Notes under the pieces: generated by a model
Database searches by the model: none
Told to the model about the DNA's origin: nothing
Seen by the model: the letters and a program-made list of their open reading frames with translations, nothing else
Assembly (NCBI GenBank): GCA_949316495.1
Contig: OX439000.1
Location: forward strand, 11,910,834-11,974,833
Length of the DNA stretch: 64,000 nucleotides
Reading direction: 5' to 3'
DNA from: Amphiduros pacificus
Taxonomy: Eukaryota > Annelida > Polychaeta > Phyllodocida > Hesionidae
Part shown: positions 12,541 to 24,300 of the stretch, piece by piece
Position numbering within the stretch: the first letter of the stretch is position 1
How the letters are laid out: each line of letters begins with the position of its first letter
Translations under genes and position numbers: made by a program

Positions 12541-13405
12541 TTGTTTATAATTATCTTTGATGGAATTCATAGTGCTTGTCTTGCACTGTCCTTTCCAAAT
12601 TTTGGTGCTGTTCAACCAGCAAAGCTAGTTGTTAATTGTTATTTAAATCAGTAGACCCTGTTATGTAATTATGTTATGGAATGTATTATGCGATTATAGA
12701 GTGTGGGACACATGTGGGGAAATCAACATGGATAGGTTTTCCATGGCACAGCATTGTTGATTTTAACCCCTCCACAAAAGAGCTTTCACTTCAAAGTTTC
12801 AGCTCCATGGGAAATCATATATCAGAAAAGAGTTAAGATTGACTTTATACAGTGTGTCATACACAGCAAAATACATATGCATGCCACTTTGAAGGAGATA
12901 GATGTAACCTACACAAAGGTAAACTAAAAGAAAACCATTTTGTAGATTTTGTAATTAGTTTAATGTAAACTTCTCAGTGTTAGGATGAGACCGAAATGAT
13001 CTGAGATGGTTTAGGAATATATCAAGTGCAATTCAATAGCTCCAAATGTTTTGTCATGAACCTTGTAATTACATGCATTTACCTTCACTTGTGGCAAGAT
13101 TGCTCACACAACACTTTGCCTGGATTTACATTTCCATACAAACAAGGATCCAGATATAATGCATCAACCCTAAACACTTACCCGCAAGCAACACTCTTGG
13201 TTTAAAGTCCATCAGATCAACAAATTATTATTCCAAAACAATAATATTCACGATTTTCAAGATGTGTTGTTGTCCACATGTGACCATGTCAGCCATTTTG
13301 GACATCAACAAGACACATGTCACCTGTTACTCTGCATGGCGAGTTAGAGTCGCATATAAATCCAGGATTTGCTGGAGAGTAGTCACCTGTATGTGTACCA
13401 GCTGC
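12541..13405. other. Intronic DNA, nothing recognised
   Basis: AT-rich sequence between the LINE tail and the next SINE. No gene, array or element was recognised on either strand. Confidence 0.5.
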
Positions 13406-13409
13406 ACTC

Positions 13410-13690
13410 ACCGGCTGTGGCACAAATTGATTAGAGCGATCAAATACTTATTAGTACCTTGGAGTAATTATGACATAACTGCTCCAAGTTAGTACCATTT
13501 CCCTTGTGATGATCGAAATGTCGTGGGTTCGATTCCCGGCCATGTCGAGATTGCATTCATGTTAGATTCGAGGTTCATGACTGGCTTGCTGGGATCTGCA
13601 ACATGACAATTCAGCAGACAAGTATCTGCTACAAGTAGGTTTCGGTGACGTCAGGAAATAACTGAAATAATGTTGTTGAAATCAGCCAGC
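13410..13690 (+). repeat. tRNA-derived SINE, plus orientation, diverged
   Basis: Aligns by eye to the better copy at 53892-54178. It has a head (GGCTGTGGCACAAATTGATT), a B box (GGGTTCGATTCCC) and a body that includes ACATGACAATTCAGCAGACA and ATCTGCTACAAGTAGG. A ~38-bp insertion flanked by TTAGTACC repeats splits the head. It lacks an obvious tail. Confidence 0.75.
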
Positions 13691-13899
13691 TGGACGAATC
13701 ATCTCTATATCTGTTGAGCCAACATCTGCTCAAGTTTATATTTTCATCTGGAAATAAGAGGCTTTCTGGTGTGGGTTGATTGGAATGGCATTGACAAAAT
13801 AAAATTACAATTTTGCTTTATAACTTACAATTTGTACTTGTTGATATTGATTTCGGATGCCATGGTTGCCATAACGACATGGACAATTCCAAACACCTG

Positions 13900-14660
13900 A
13901 ATCCCAGCTAACAATTTAACATTTGATATGTTGTGAGCAAGTTGTGTTTTGGTGCTAAGCACATTGTTACATGACGTTGTATGGATGGAGATCTGTGAAC
14001 ACCAGATAATGTTGTGAGCATGTTGTGGTACAGCACAACATTGTGAGCAGCATGTGCTCAGCACGTTTCTAGCATGTTTTGATCACTTCCTCAACATATT
14101 GTCAGCATATTGTAAACTGAAATTGCAAGGAAGTAGCTCTGTGAACACCAGATAATGTTGTGAGCATGTTGTGATAAAACGTTGTGGGCATGTACTTAGC
14201 ATGTTGCTAGCACTTAATGGCATATCAGTTGGCATGTTATGCTGATTTGTTGGCATTGTCTGAAATTACATGGATATATAATGCAGTTGATAATTATAAC
14301 AATTAACTTGTATCACAACAAAAGACATCATCATTTGTTTTAAATTTACTTTTATTTTGTAAATTCAGAACACTACGTCTTTGAATTACCAAACAAATAA
14401 GTTGTTACAGGTCCCTATTTTCTGTAGTACTGCAGCCTATTGGCCAATTTAACCTCAAGCTTTCTTCTACATGCTCACCACGCTGTGAGCACGTTGTTAT
14501 AAAACAATGTAAGACAATGTGCTGAGCACATAGAAGGACAATGTTGTTATCAGGTTGGATCACAACGTTATTCTTCTTCGTGCTCAGCACGTTGAAATAA
14601 CAACTAACCCTTATTTCTATATACTCACAACGTTGTTTCTACGTGTTGTCTGGCATCTCA
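13900..14660. mobile_element. MITE-like element built of GTTGTGAGCATGTT words
   Basis: The left part (13930-14220) is dense in variants of GTTGTGAGCATGTTGTG. The right part (14460-14650) carries reverse-complement forms such as ATGCTCACCACG, TGCTGAGCACAT and CTCACAACGTTG. A 20-bp phrase, ACACCAGATAATGTTGTGAG, occurs twice. Inverted, degenerate word-rich ends around an AT-rich centre suggest a non-autonomous DNA element of unknown family. Exact ends are not resolved. Confidence 0.45.
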
Positions 14661-14904
14661 CACGTGATGAACTCTGTTTCCTCTACATGCAATAAGTATG
14701 CTTTATTGATTGGCACGTGTCACTCTTGTTCCTTAATTAATATTTGTTAAGTGTGTTACAACATTCCGCTTGAGTTGTATTATATAATGCTATCTGAATC
14801 AGGACTTTTTTTGCTAGATTAATGAGCTTTTATTGGAAGAGGAATGAGGAGTCATCATCACAATATTACAATGAATCTAATGAAAATCTCACTAATAATT
14901 AGAG

Positions 14905-15013
<109 letters not shown>

Positions 15014-16092
15014 AGGATATCAATGATAATGGTTGGGTATTATTTACAACTTGGGGCACATTTCTTAGCATGGTTAAAAGCCATGGTTGAGAAGTGTCCA
15101 TGTTTATAATTATAATTGATTTTAAGTTCTTGTTCTTAAAGACCTTTTTTATACCGCATAATGCCAGCCAACTTTTGGTATGGACACTTACGCAATACCA
15201 CAGATATGAACTATATGGGTGCAAGACCATCGCAATGTCAACACTATGCCCCAAGTTTGAGTTTGACTTCCAAGGGTTGGAGATCTTGAGTTTCTTGTTG
15301 GCTAATCAGATATTTCAGTTTCTATGAATGTCGAAGGAGAATGTCGAAGGAGAAAAAATGGTACGTTCGGAATGCATAGACCTCCGGACTCATCACGAAT
15401 CCTCCAATTTTCCAATCCACTTTGATCCGCTCAACCTGTTCGCTTAAATGAGACTATACCTTTTCCATTGTATGGTTTAGATCCTTCAAAGGTTGGGATA
15501 TACCTAATTATTTCCAATTTGATTTAAAACAGGATTGATAATAGTGAAATGCAAGAGTTTTCATACCGATAGTTTACATACAGTAATACTTTTTCTAAGC
15601 ACTTGGTTTGCAGATAGCTCATGGTTCAAACCACATGGTGAGCCTCCGTGAACAATTTGCCGAGACAAATCTTCGAGGAGTCTTAAAACATTGAGCAAAT
15701 CTAATTTTACCTAAGCGGAAATAACTAATTTACAATTCAACAACACATATTTAGTTCAGAGCAAAAAGTCATGTAATAAAATTGTCTCCTTAGCAAATCC
15801 ATTTAACTTGGCTGATCATATCCCCACCCCCCATGCCATTAAGCAAATAAATTCACAATTTTGTGAAGATTTCCCTGGAAGAGTTAAGGAAATAACAAAT
15901 AGAATACAAATATTACTCAATATTTTTAATTTTGACAAGAATGTATAAAAGGTTAAATCAGTTTTTTAACGGATTGTTTTCTTCCTATATTAAGTGGCAG
16001 AACCACTACAGATTCTAAAAAATAGATATATATGTAGTCAAAAGCAATAACAAAGTTATAATGATTATGAAATATAATAGTGTGTTTATATG

Positions 16093-16372
16093 GGTTGTCA
16101 CTTTCCACATTATTTACGTTATATCCTGACGAGACCTACTGGCAGCTGACACATTGCTGCCTCAGCCACGGAGTTTCTCAGGTCATTTATGTGATAACTC
16201 ACTCAATACCAGATGACAAGGACAACAGGCTTACACTTCAGGTATGGACCTCAGATAATATGAGAACTGTATTGTGCAGTGGTGAATCGAACCTTCAACT
16301 TCTCGATCATTACAGAGGAGCTGGTGTTAATAGGATCGATCTCTATCCAATTACTCAGTGCCTTGACAATGA
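16093..16372 (-). repeat. tRNA-derived SINE, minus orientation, diverged
   Basis: Contains in order the plus-strand landmarks of the family: TCACTTTCCACATTATTT, GACGAGACCTACTGGCAG, TTGCTGCCTCAG, GACAAGGACAACAGG, GAATCGAACC (B box, reversed), ATTACAGAGGAGCTGGTGTT and AATTACTCAGTGCC. This explains the open frame at 16080-16541, which is not a gene. Confidence 0.7.
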
Positions 16373-16849
16373 TTTATATCAAAGGAATCCCGTGTATGAA
16401 CTGGCCCTGAAGAGAACAATTCTTTTCAAAGAGAATATATTTCAATTTTACGTTAGTCCACCCTATCTATCAAACTCCATGTATTCAAAAGTCAAACTGT
16501 TTATGAAAGTTAGAAATATGATAATACATTACAGTAACTGAAAAAATAAATAAAAAAGGGTAATATACAAGTCCTTCCCTTGAAGATTGTACAGGCTTTT
16601 CTTTTTAAATGACCACAATTTGAATAGTTGTTCAAGTAGATTTGCTGTCAATTTACAGCAAAGGTTGCTGGCACAAATACCACTATTTTTCTACAACAAC
16701 AACCTGTCTTCGGTATTTTTTTGCCTTTTTTGTTTCGCTTTTGCTTTTGGTTTCCTTAAACGAATTCAAAATGATGAAATAGCCTTTGCTTTATTATTCA
16801 CAGATCAACACAGCTTGGATGACAAAACCAGATTCTACGAACCTTTTTA

Positions 16850-17970
16850 TTGGGAAATTAAGTTCTGGTTTCATCAATTAATTCATTTTTACTGGGCAAT
16901 TAGGTTCTGATACCACCAATTATAGGATGACACGTGAGTGTACATAATGTGTCTAATGGGAACTTAGATTCTGATACCGTCACTTGTGTATTGACATACT
17001 AGTGGATTAGTTTAATAGGAATAGGTGGTGATATCATAAATCATGGAATGACGTATGTGTGTAATGAAAACAGGTTTTGATACCAGCAATTTAGCCTTTT
17101 TAATAGGAAATGGTTCTGATACCGTCAATCTGGGCAGGACACATGAATAGACTTCAGCCTTTTTAACAGGAAATGGTTCTGATACCGTCAATCAGGGCAG
17201 GACACATGAATAGACTTCAGCCTTTTTAATAGGAAATGGTTCTGATACCGTCAATCAGGGCAGGACACATGAATAGACTTCAGCCTTTTTAATAGGTCAT
17301 GGTTCTGATACCGTCAATCAGGGGAGGACACATGCATAAACTTCAGCCTTTTTGATAGGAAATGGTTCTGATACCGTCAATCAGGGCAGGACACATGAAT
17401 AGACTTCAGCCTTTTTAATAGGAAATGGTTCTGATACCGTCAATCAGGGGAGGACACATGCATAAACTTCAGCCTTTTTGATAGGAAATGGTTTTGATAC
17501 CGTCAATCAGGGCAGGACACATGAATAGACTTCAGCCTTTTTAATAGGAAATGGTTCTGATACCGTCAATCAGGGCAGGACACATGAATAGACTTCAGCC
17601 TTTTTAATAGGAAATGGTTCTGATACCGTCAATCAGGGCAGGACACATGAATAGACTTCAGCCTTTTTAATAGGAAACGGTTCTGATACCGTCAATCAGG
17701 GCAGGACACATGCATAAACTTCAGCCTTTTTAATAGGAAATGGTTCTGATACCGTCAATCAGGGCAGGACACATGAATAGACTTCAGCCTTTTTAATAGG
17801 AAACGGTTCTGATACCGTCAATCAGGGCAGGACACATGCATAAACTTCAGCCTTTTTAATAGGAAATGGTTCTGATACCGTCAATCAGGGCAGGACACAT
17901 GAATAGACTTCAGCCTTTTTAATAGGAAATGGTTCTGATACCGTCAATCAGGGCAGGACACACGGGTGGG
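16850..17970. repeat. 63-bp minisatellite abutting the GPCR exon 1 donor
   Basis: About 14 good copies of a 63-bp unit (17090-17970; TTCTGATACCGTCAATCAGG, GCAGGACACATGAATAGACT, TCAGCCTTTTTAATAGGAAA, TGG), with more diverged copies back to about 16850. The last unit runs into the splice donor: the last exon bases, TTCCTATTAAG on the minus strand, match the unit's TTCCTATTAAA. The array therefore grew from the exon-intron junction into the intron. Confidence 0.93.
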
Positions 17971-17977
17971 CACGTAC

Positions 17978-18334
17978 CTTAATAGGAACACAGAGGAGCA
18001 CCAGAAGCAGGTCGGCAGTGGCGAGTGAGGTTAGGAAGATGTTGGTGACATTCTGCATCCTGCGATAGTGACTGATAGAGAAGATGACCAGTACATTGCC
18101 GATAACACCAAGTACCAGAGTGAGGCTGTACACTATGGTCACCGGCACGATCTCATACATGGGTAGATCGGACACGGATTCATCATAGTCATACTCATAC
18201 TCGTATTCCGCCGTCCATACTGAACTGAGATTTCCCTCCGTTGTGTTGGATAGTGTAGGTCCAATATCATATTGACCGATAGTGGTTGGTATAAATTCTA
18301 TTTGTTGAGTTGTCACATTGACACTTTCCTCCAT
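17978..18334 (-). CDS. Peptide GPCR, exon 1 (N-terminus to TM2), partial gene
   Basis: First coding exon of a class A (rhodopsin-family) receptor, 119 codons from an ATG at 18334. Residues 1-60 are an extracellular tail with N-glycosylation sequons (NVT, NTT, NLS) and an acidic/tyrosine-rich stretch (EYEYEYDYDE). TM1 follows with the family motif GNVLV, then an intracellular loop (YRRMQNVTN) and TM2 with the conserved L-A-T-A-D (D2.50). The exon ends in frame after VPIK at a consensus donor GTACGT (17977 downward). It joins in phase 0 to the exon at 701-580. The TM1-TM2 sequence resembles CCK/galanin/QRFP-type neuropeptide receptors, but I cannot assign a ligand. The donor lies against a 63-bp minisatellite. 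The plasma-membrane location is inferred from the family. Confidence 0.85.
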
Positions 18335-18582
18335 GACACTTCAATGCTTGAGCAATAGTTTGGGTCCTATTTGACTTTCACCTCAAAGAGTCTTGAATCC
18401 AGTTTTAAACAATCCCACTACATAGGGTTAAACTCTCTGAGTTTTTTTAGTTTCCTGGTGGGTAAAAATCCTCTTCAAGGTCACCGCAGTTACCTATTTT
18501 TAAATGTTAAAGTGATCACTACATAAGACTGGTGTGGACTTGTTGGATACAGAAGGTAGGCCGCACCCTGTGCATAACAGCA
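18335..18582. other. Upstream/5' UTR region of the GPCR gene
   Basis: Sequence directly upstream of the receptor ATG on the minus strand. I see no clear TATA box or upstream exon. A 5' noncoding exon further right is possible. Confidence 0.4.
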
Positions 18583-18600
18583 GGCAGGCACGCAGGCTGG

Positions 18601-18647
<47 letters not shown>

Positions 18648-18650
18648 CAA
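18583..18650. repeat. (CAGG)n microsatellite
   Basis: About 16 tetranucleotide units, slightly imperfect at the left end, roughly 250-315 bp upstream of the receptor start codon. The Leu-Pro-Ala-Cys open frame across it is an artefact. The flank 18651-19108 shows nothing recognisable. Confidence 0.95.
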
Positions 18651-19106
18651 TGACGCCAGATACTTGGCATGGCTTTGGTACCCAGTGCCGGCACAGACCT
18701 AGCTACGCAGACCGCGGACTGGGCCAGCGGACTGATATTTATAGAATCTTAATATTCCTGTTTATATATTGTACATATTTGTATCTATTTTTTATATCTT
18801 ATCTTATAATTTGATTTTATGTTACATAAGTTTATAAACATCATATAACATGTTTACCATTTAATAAATCTGGCTGAGCAACAACCTGCAATTTTAAGAA
18901 TGCAAAGTACACGACATACAATGCAACAATATTGTAATTCTATACTTCGTGGTGTAGTTCACGACAAATAATATTATCTTGAATCTCACTCCATATACAG
19001 CTTAAATAAGCAACAAAGATTGGGCTATACTTTATATGGTCAATTCATTCTCAGCAAACCAAATACCAAATACCTAATGTTCTCTGACGCTTGATACATA
19101 TACAGC

Positions 19107-19268
<162 letters not shown>

Positions 19269-19394
19269 AACACTGAGGTGGATGTGGGGCACGCGTATCA
19301 AACATCACTGTACTGCAAAATGTTTAACATCACTGTGGGGCATGAGGCTGTGGGGTATATAAACTGTAGCCACCTAGTATTTTTGGTGTGAACT

Positions 19395-19582
19395 ATTTAA
19401 TATGCCCCACAAAAGTTGCATGGATATATGCCCCACAAAAGTTGCATGGATATGTGCCCTATACAAATTACAGATATATGCCCCACAGAAGTTGCATAGA
19501 TATATGCCCCACAAAAGATGCATGGATATATGCCCATCATAAGTTTCATAGATATATGCCTCATATAATTTTCATGGATATA
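19395..19582 (+). repeat. 26-bp minisatellite, plus arm
   Basis: About seven copies of a ~26-bp unit (ATATGCCCCACAAAAGTTGC, ATGGAT). The same unit appears inverted at 19740-20045, so the two arms could pair. Confidence 0.88.
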
Positions 19583-19705
19583 GTCACAGATTTACAAGGA
19601 CAAAGGGTTAAAACTCAGCTCATATGGAGAATGGCCGGGGATCGAACCCATAACGTTTGGATCACCACAGAGGAACTGGTGCTAATCAACGGCTTCATGG
19701 TATGT
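19583..19705 (-). repeat. SINE remnant between inverted arrays
   Basis: Carries GTCACAGATTTACAAGGACA, a reversed B box (GGATCGAACCCATAACG) and TTGGATCACCACAGAGGAAC / TGGTGCTAAT. These match the better SINE copy at 53892-54178. Only the head half is present. Confidence 0.8.
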
Positions 19706-19739
19706 GACCTTTATGGTGCAATATATTAAAGTCCATATA

Positions 19740-20045
19740 ATCATACAACCTTTTGAGGGGTATATATCCAATCACTGTTTGTGGGGCATATATTCATGCA
19801 ACTTCTTGAGGGTATATACCCATATATCTTTTTTTATGGAATATATACCTATGAATCTTTGTGGGGTGAATAAGCATTCAACCTTTGTGGTAGTATATAT
19901 CCATACAGCATTTTGTGGTGCACATATCCACACAGCTTTTATTGGCCATATATCCATTCAATGTTTTGTTGGGCATTTATCAGTGCAACTTTTTGTGGGG
20001 CGTATGTCCATGAACTATGTGGGGCATATCATATATCTATACAAT
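19740..20045 (-). repeat. 26-bp minisatellite, inverted arm
   Basis: About eleven diverged copies of the reverse complement of the 19395-19582 unit (TTTTGTGGGGCATATATCCA, TACAAC). Copies are more diverged here than in the plus arm. The following 20046-20848 has no recognised gene. Confidence 0.83.
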
Positions 20046-20848
20046 GAGACAAATATTTGTAAGATATTATTGACCATCCAACTGAGAGCTATTTAGCTTA
20101 AAAGTAGTGGAAATTTGGAATAAGTTTTCCTGGCCTTGTAGCTGGTCATGTGATCGAGTTCCTGGAGTGCATACATATCAAATGAGGTCAAACCATATCT
20201 TACGAGGTATAGAGAGAAAATGATTAATTAATATTCCTGGTGACATGAGCTGATGAAGTAGACTACCTAATCTCATGAAACATGATGCTACTGACAATTC
20301 AATCTGAAATAGTCAAATATTTTAAAATGTTGTAAGAGTAGGTGCAGCAAGGTGAACATAAAATTACAGAAGCCAACAAACTTGACTTAATTATTAATAC
20401 GCAAAAAAAAAAAAAATCAGAAATCAAATTTAAATGTCCAGAATGAATGAAGACCCTTTGCATAATAGAAAATAGATTTTCTTTATAAAAATGATCAAAA
20501 CTTCAAATTTAAACTTTTTGATAATGACCTAATGCACTTGTCTTTCTCAACATGCTGAGAGAAGCCACCGAACGGTAAGAATGCTGATTTGTATTCAATA
20601 TTGCTGTAAAAGATGTCTGAGGACAACTTATGACATGTATTACAAGAGTATCGTCTTAGAATATGTAAACCAATTCTATAATTGCTTTAAACATGACAAT
20701 CTATTAAACAAAATAAACCTTGAATATAGACCTCGCTATGCCTGTCTACAGCTGTGTGTAATGGTGATGCAATTTATCAATGTAGCTCGGTGTCGGTCAT
20801 CAATTCACACTGTCCATACCCTACAACGCATGTCGTGTTGTTATTATC

Positions 20849-21386
20849 TTAAAGGGATTGAGCACCGATTTTGAAAAAACCTTTAAAATTCACGTATTGG
20901 TGATAAATGTATTTGTCTTTCATGTCTATAAACGTTTTGAAAAATGCATCCCCATCATTGTCTGTAAAACCTACTTGAACATGAACCTAATATATAGGCC
21001 CCTAATGAAAGCACACTCCCTTCTTGGCGTCATTTTTATGTGGAGTGTCATCATAGAGGCACTGAAAGGTAAAATGACGTCAAAAGTGCATGGTAATATG
21101 CTTATGACGTCATGAAATGTATTGTCTTTTGAATAGTACCAAAATGAAGTCAAACAGTGCTACCCTACTTTGAGCCTCAATTGAGGTCAAATAAAGTTCA
21201 CGCTACCCGTGTTTACCCGTCACGTGCAGCCATGGGCTGAGATAATCTTATACATACTGTGCAACTTCTAGGTCTTGTAGCAACTTTTCTTGTTGCTCGA
21301 TGTCAGACTTTAATACGTCATGGTGTTCATATGTATATATACTGTTGTAAAACCAAGAAAACAGGATTGGTGCTTAATACCTTTAA
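20849..21386. mobile_element. T2-like MITE (TTAA target site)
   Basis: A 538-bp element flanked by TTAA at both ends. Its inverted termini are AGGGATTGAGCACCGATTTT on the left and, reversed, AGGTATTAAGCACCAATCCT on the right (16 of the first 21 positions agree). TTAAAGG ends with a TTAA duplication fit T2-type MITEs of the Kolobok group; a piggyBac-type origin is the alternative. It has no transposase. It contains a CRE-like TGACGTCA at about 21105. Confidence 0.65.
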
Positions 21387-24300
21387 GAGAAAATACCAAA
21401 CATTGAGATGAAGGTTTTTGATATGGAACCAGCGTGGGAAATTTAAAAAGGTAAGTCGGGCATAGTTGCGAAAGCATTCACATGTATTGTGTTATCGGTA
21501 AATCATTTGTGATTGCAGGAGCCAAGTTCTGAAAGCACTAAAAACATGGTGGCTCTAGTATAGTCGAAAAAAGTCTCTAAAAGGCCAAACAAGTAATAGA
21601 TTCCTTTCATGATATTTAATTTGTTTATCAATGTTTCACTTGGCTAGCCGACAATGACTATTTGTAGTAACGATGTTTAATTCCCCTCTTTCTCACATAA
21701 ATATTTCCCATAAATAATCTTTTCCACTTAGATTCAGGCGAATAAATTGGGTATTTTCGATGTGAATGAATTGGATATTTGTCATGTGAATATGTCAGGT
21801 ATTTTACCTGTGAATGTCAAAGATTCATGCCATTTTCTTGTGGATATTATTACCAGGTTGTTTTGCTTTTATATAATGAAGCAGTTAATCACGTCAAACC
21901 CACATTTAAAATTCACACCAAAACCATCGTATTCCAACCAGTAATGTTCAACTGATTATGTTTAGGCTCCGAAGAATTTTTGCTATAATTTTTAACGTAC
22001 TTTTATCCATCAAAATGAACACATTCCTAACCAATCAGGGAGATTACTTGCACAACATCATCCTGACTTGGTGCTTTTCTTCATATACGTTGTGAAGTGA
22101 CCCATCTCTTATTTATTTAGACTCCTTCAATATGAAAGGAATGGTAATATTATAGCACTTTTCCCAAACTCCAACATCACTGATTATGGTGTACATGTAT
22201 AAACAAACATTAATATATCTTCAAACATCAGCTTCAGTTCTGACTAAAATATATGTTACTCTAATTCATATTACTCATATGAAGTGCTAAATCTGTAATT
22301 GTGAAAATTTACAGTGTCTAACATAGACACATCATCCATTATAATCGCATTTTTCAGAATCAGGTGCGAGAACAGTGGGTATTTTCTTTGGACATTAATT
22401 AACAAATTACAGTTATATTCATTATTGTAATATTTGCTATCTAGTAGAAAGTGATACTCTGACGTTTATCTTTTAACACATTAGATATAACTTAAATTCA
22501 ATGGGAAAAGAAGACATATACCTGCTTTTATATGTAGTGGTGGGATTCCTGATTTAAACTGTGCCTAAAATAATATATCATGTCTTGAAGATATGATCCT
22601 GTCTTGTTACATTTTTTTAACAAAGAATAATTCCTTAATTTTGGTGCATATCCTTTTTCTTAGTCAGAACTCATGTTTTGGTGTCGTTTCATATTACAAT
22701 TAAACAGGATAATATGTTTGTTCATCTAAATTTATAAATCTTTTTCTCGCTCATTTAAGAAGCCCACTTGCGCTTGTTTTTTTCATATTCCTATTAGAAT
22801 AAAATATGCACTTTGTTATTTTGCTATTATAATTCATAGTCATTAGTCTGTTCCAGTCTTAAGATATCTATACTTTGTCTAGTATTGCAGCTATTGCACC
22901 CATGTCCCCATCGGTATCAAGATTAGGTGCATATTTCTGTAGGCCCAGAAATTCCCCATAGATCCTATTTGTGGAATGATTTTATCAGCCTCACTGTACC
23001 TTCGCAGTAGTATTATAATGACGTCATACATTGAACTTTATTTTCCATAACCAAGATCTTTTAAAATTCTAAATTTGTTGTTAATTATTCCTAGTGCTGT
23101 GGCTAACACACCAGACGTTATATTGAAGTACAAATATTCATCTTGTACCAATCCCAAACAGTTGCATGAACAATATCCATATCACTGTCTCTGCAGAAGT
23201 TACTCTTTTCTTGCCTCCTCGGTCTCTAATGTACTACTTTAGACTTTGATACATTAGCTCTCCCTTTAAATCTCTTACACCATTGATATATGTTTATCAT
23301 ATTTTATTATTCTTCCCGTGACTTGTCAATTATGATTATATCAGCATAAAATAAATATCAAATTTTAATATCATCAACATCGATGCCAGCACTTACTGCT
23401 TAAAGCATTCATGAAACCTGACTTTCAGACACATTTTCTTTACATAACAGGAATGTTTATACCTTAAACAGTGCTTTTATGTAGTAGTACCCAAAATATT
23501 CTCTGTTAACAACTTTCTGTGGCAATTGAAAGTTGATCAGTTGTCTGCTGAAACCTAAACCAGCAATTGAACACTTTGTCAACAAGCTTTGTTTAGCTGG
23601 TCTGTGATCTTGTGTAAACACCTAATGAGTTACCAGTTATGCACCTGTCCAGCTTGGGAAACAGGGTGGAGATATTTTGTACAATTTATCAATTTATTGC
23701 CAGGAGTATACTTCAGAACAATATAAGATTATTTTAATATTATTTGAATCAATGAAATAACTCATGGTTGTGAAATATATTTTATGGTTGTGACAAATAT
23801 CTTATGGTTGTGAAAGATATATCATTTATGGGAAAAGTATACTATTTATTTGAAAAATATCTTTTGCATGTGAAAACCTTTCTGTCAAAAAGGGAAGACA
23901 TGACTCAAAGACTGCATGAAATCCCCCTTAACTTAAAGGCCGTGATATTGAAAAAGTGACATTAAACCCTTTGATCACTGATTTGGCCTTAAATCACAAG
24001 GACTTTGAATGGCAAAACTGTGAATGCTGAAAATTGGTATCAGTAAAATTTATGATTTGACCCTCTTTGATGAAATTTGGGGTTTTTCACATCACTGAAT
24101 GGGAAGACATCAAAGGCTGCATGGATTCCACCTTAAAAGCTGGGCTGTATAGAATTTAAAAAAAAAATTTTTGCAAACATATATTATATAAAAAATAATG
24201 ATTTTTCTTCATTTATAACTCCATAAATATTCATCTGTTTTTAATAATTTTACCACCAAAAGAAAGCCAAGAAAAGGCACTATCATCATGATAAGTGTTT

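Noticed and set aside
16080-16541. 153-codon plus-strand ORF
   Set aside because: Most of it is a minus-orientation SINE with recognisable B box and body motifs.
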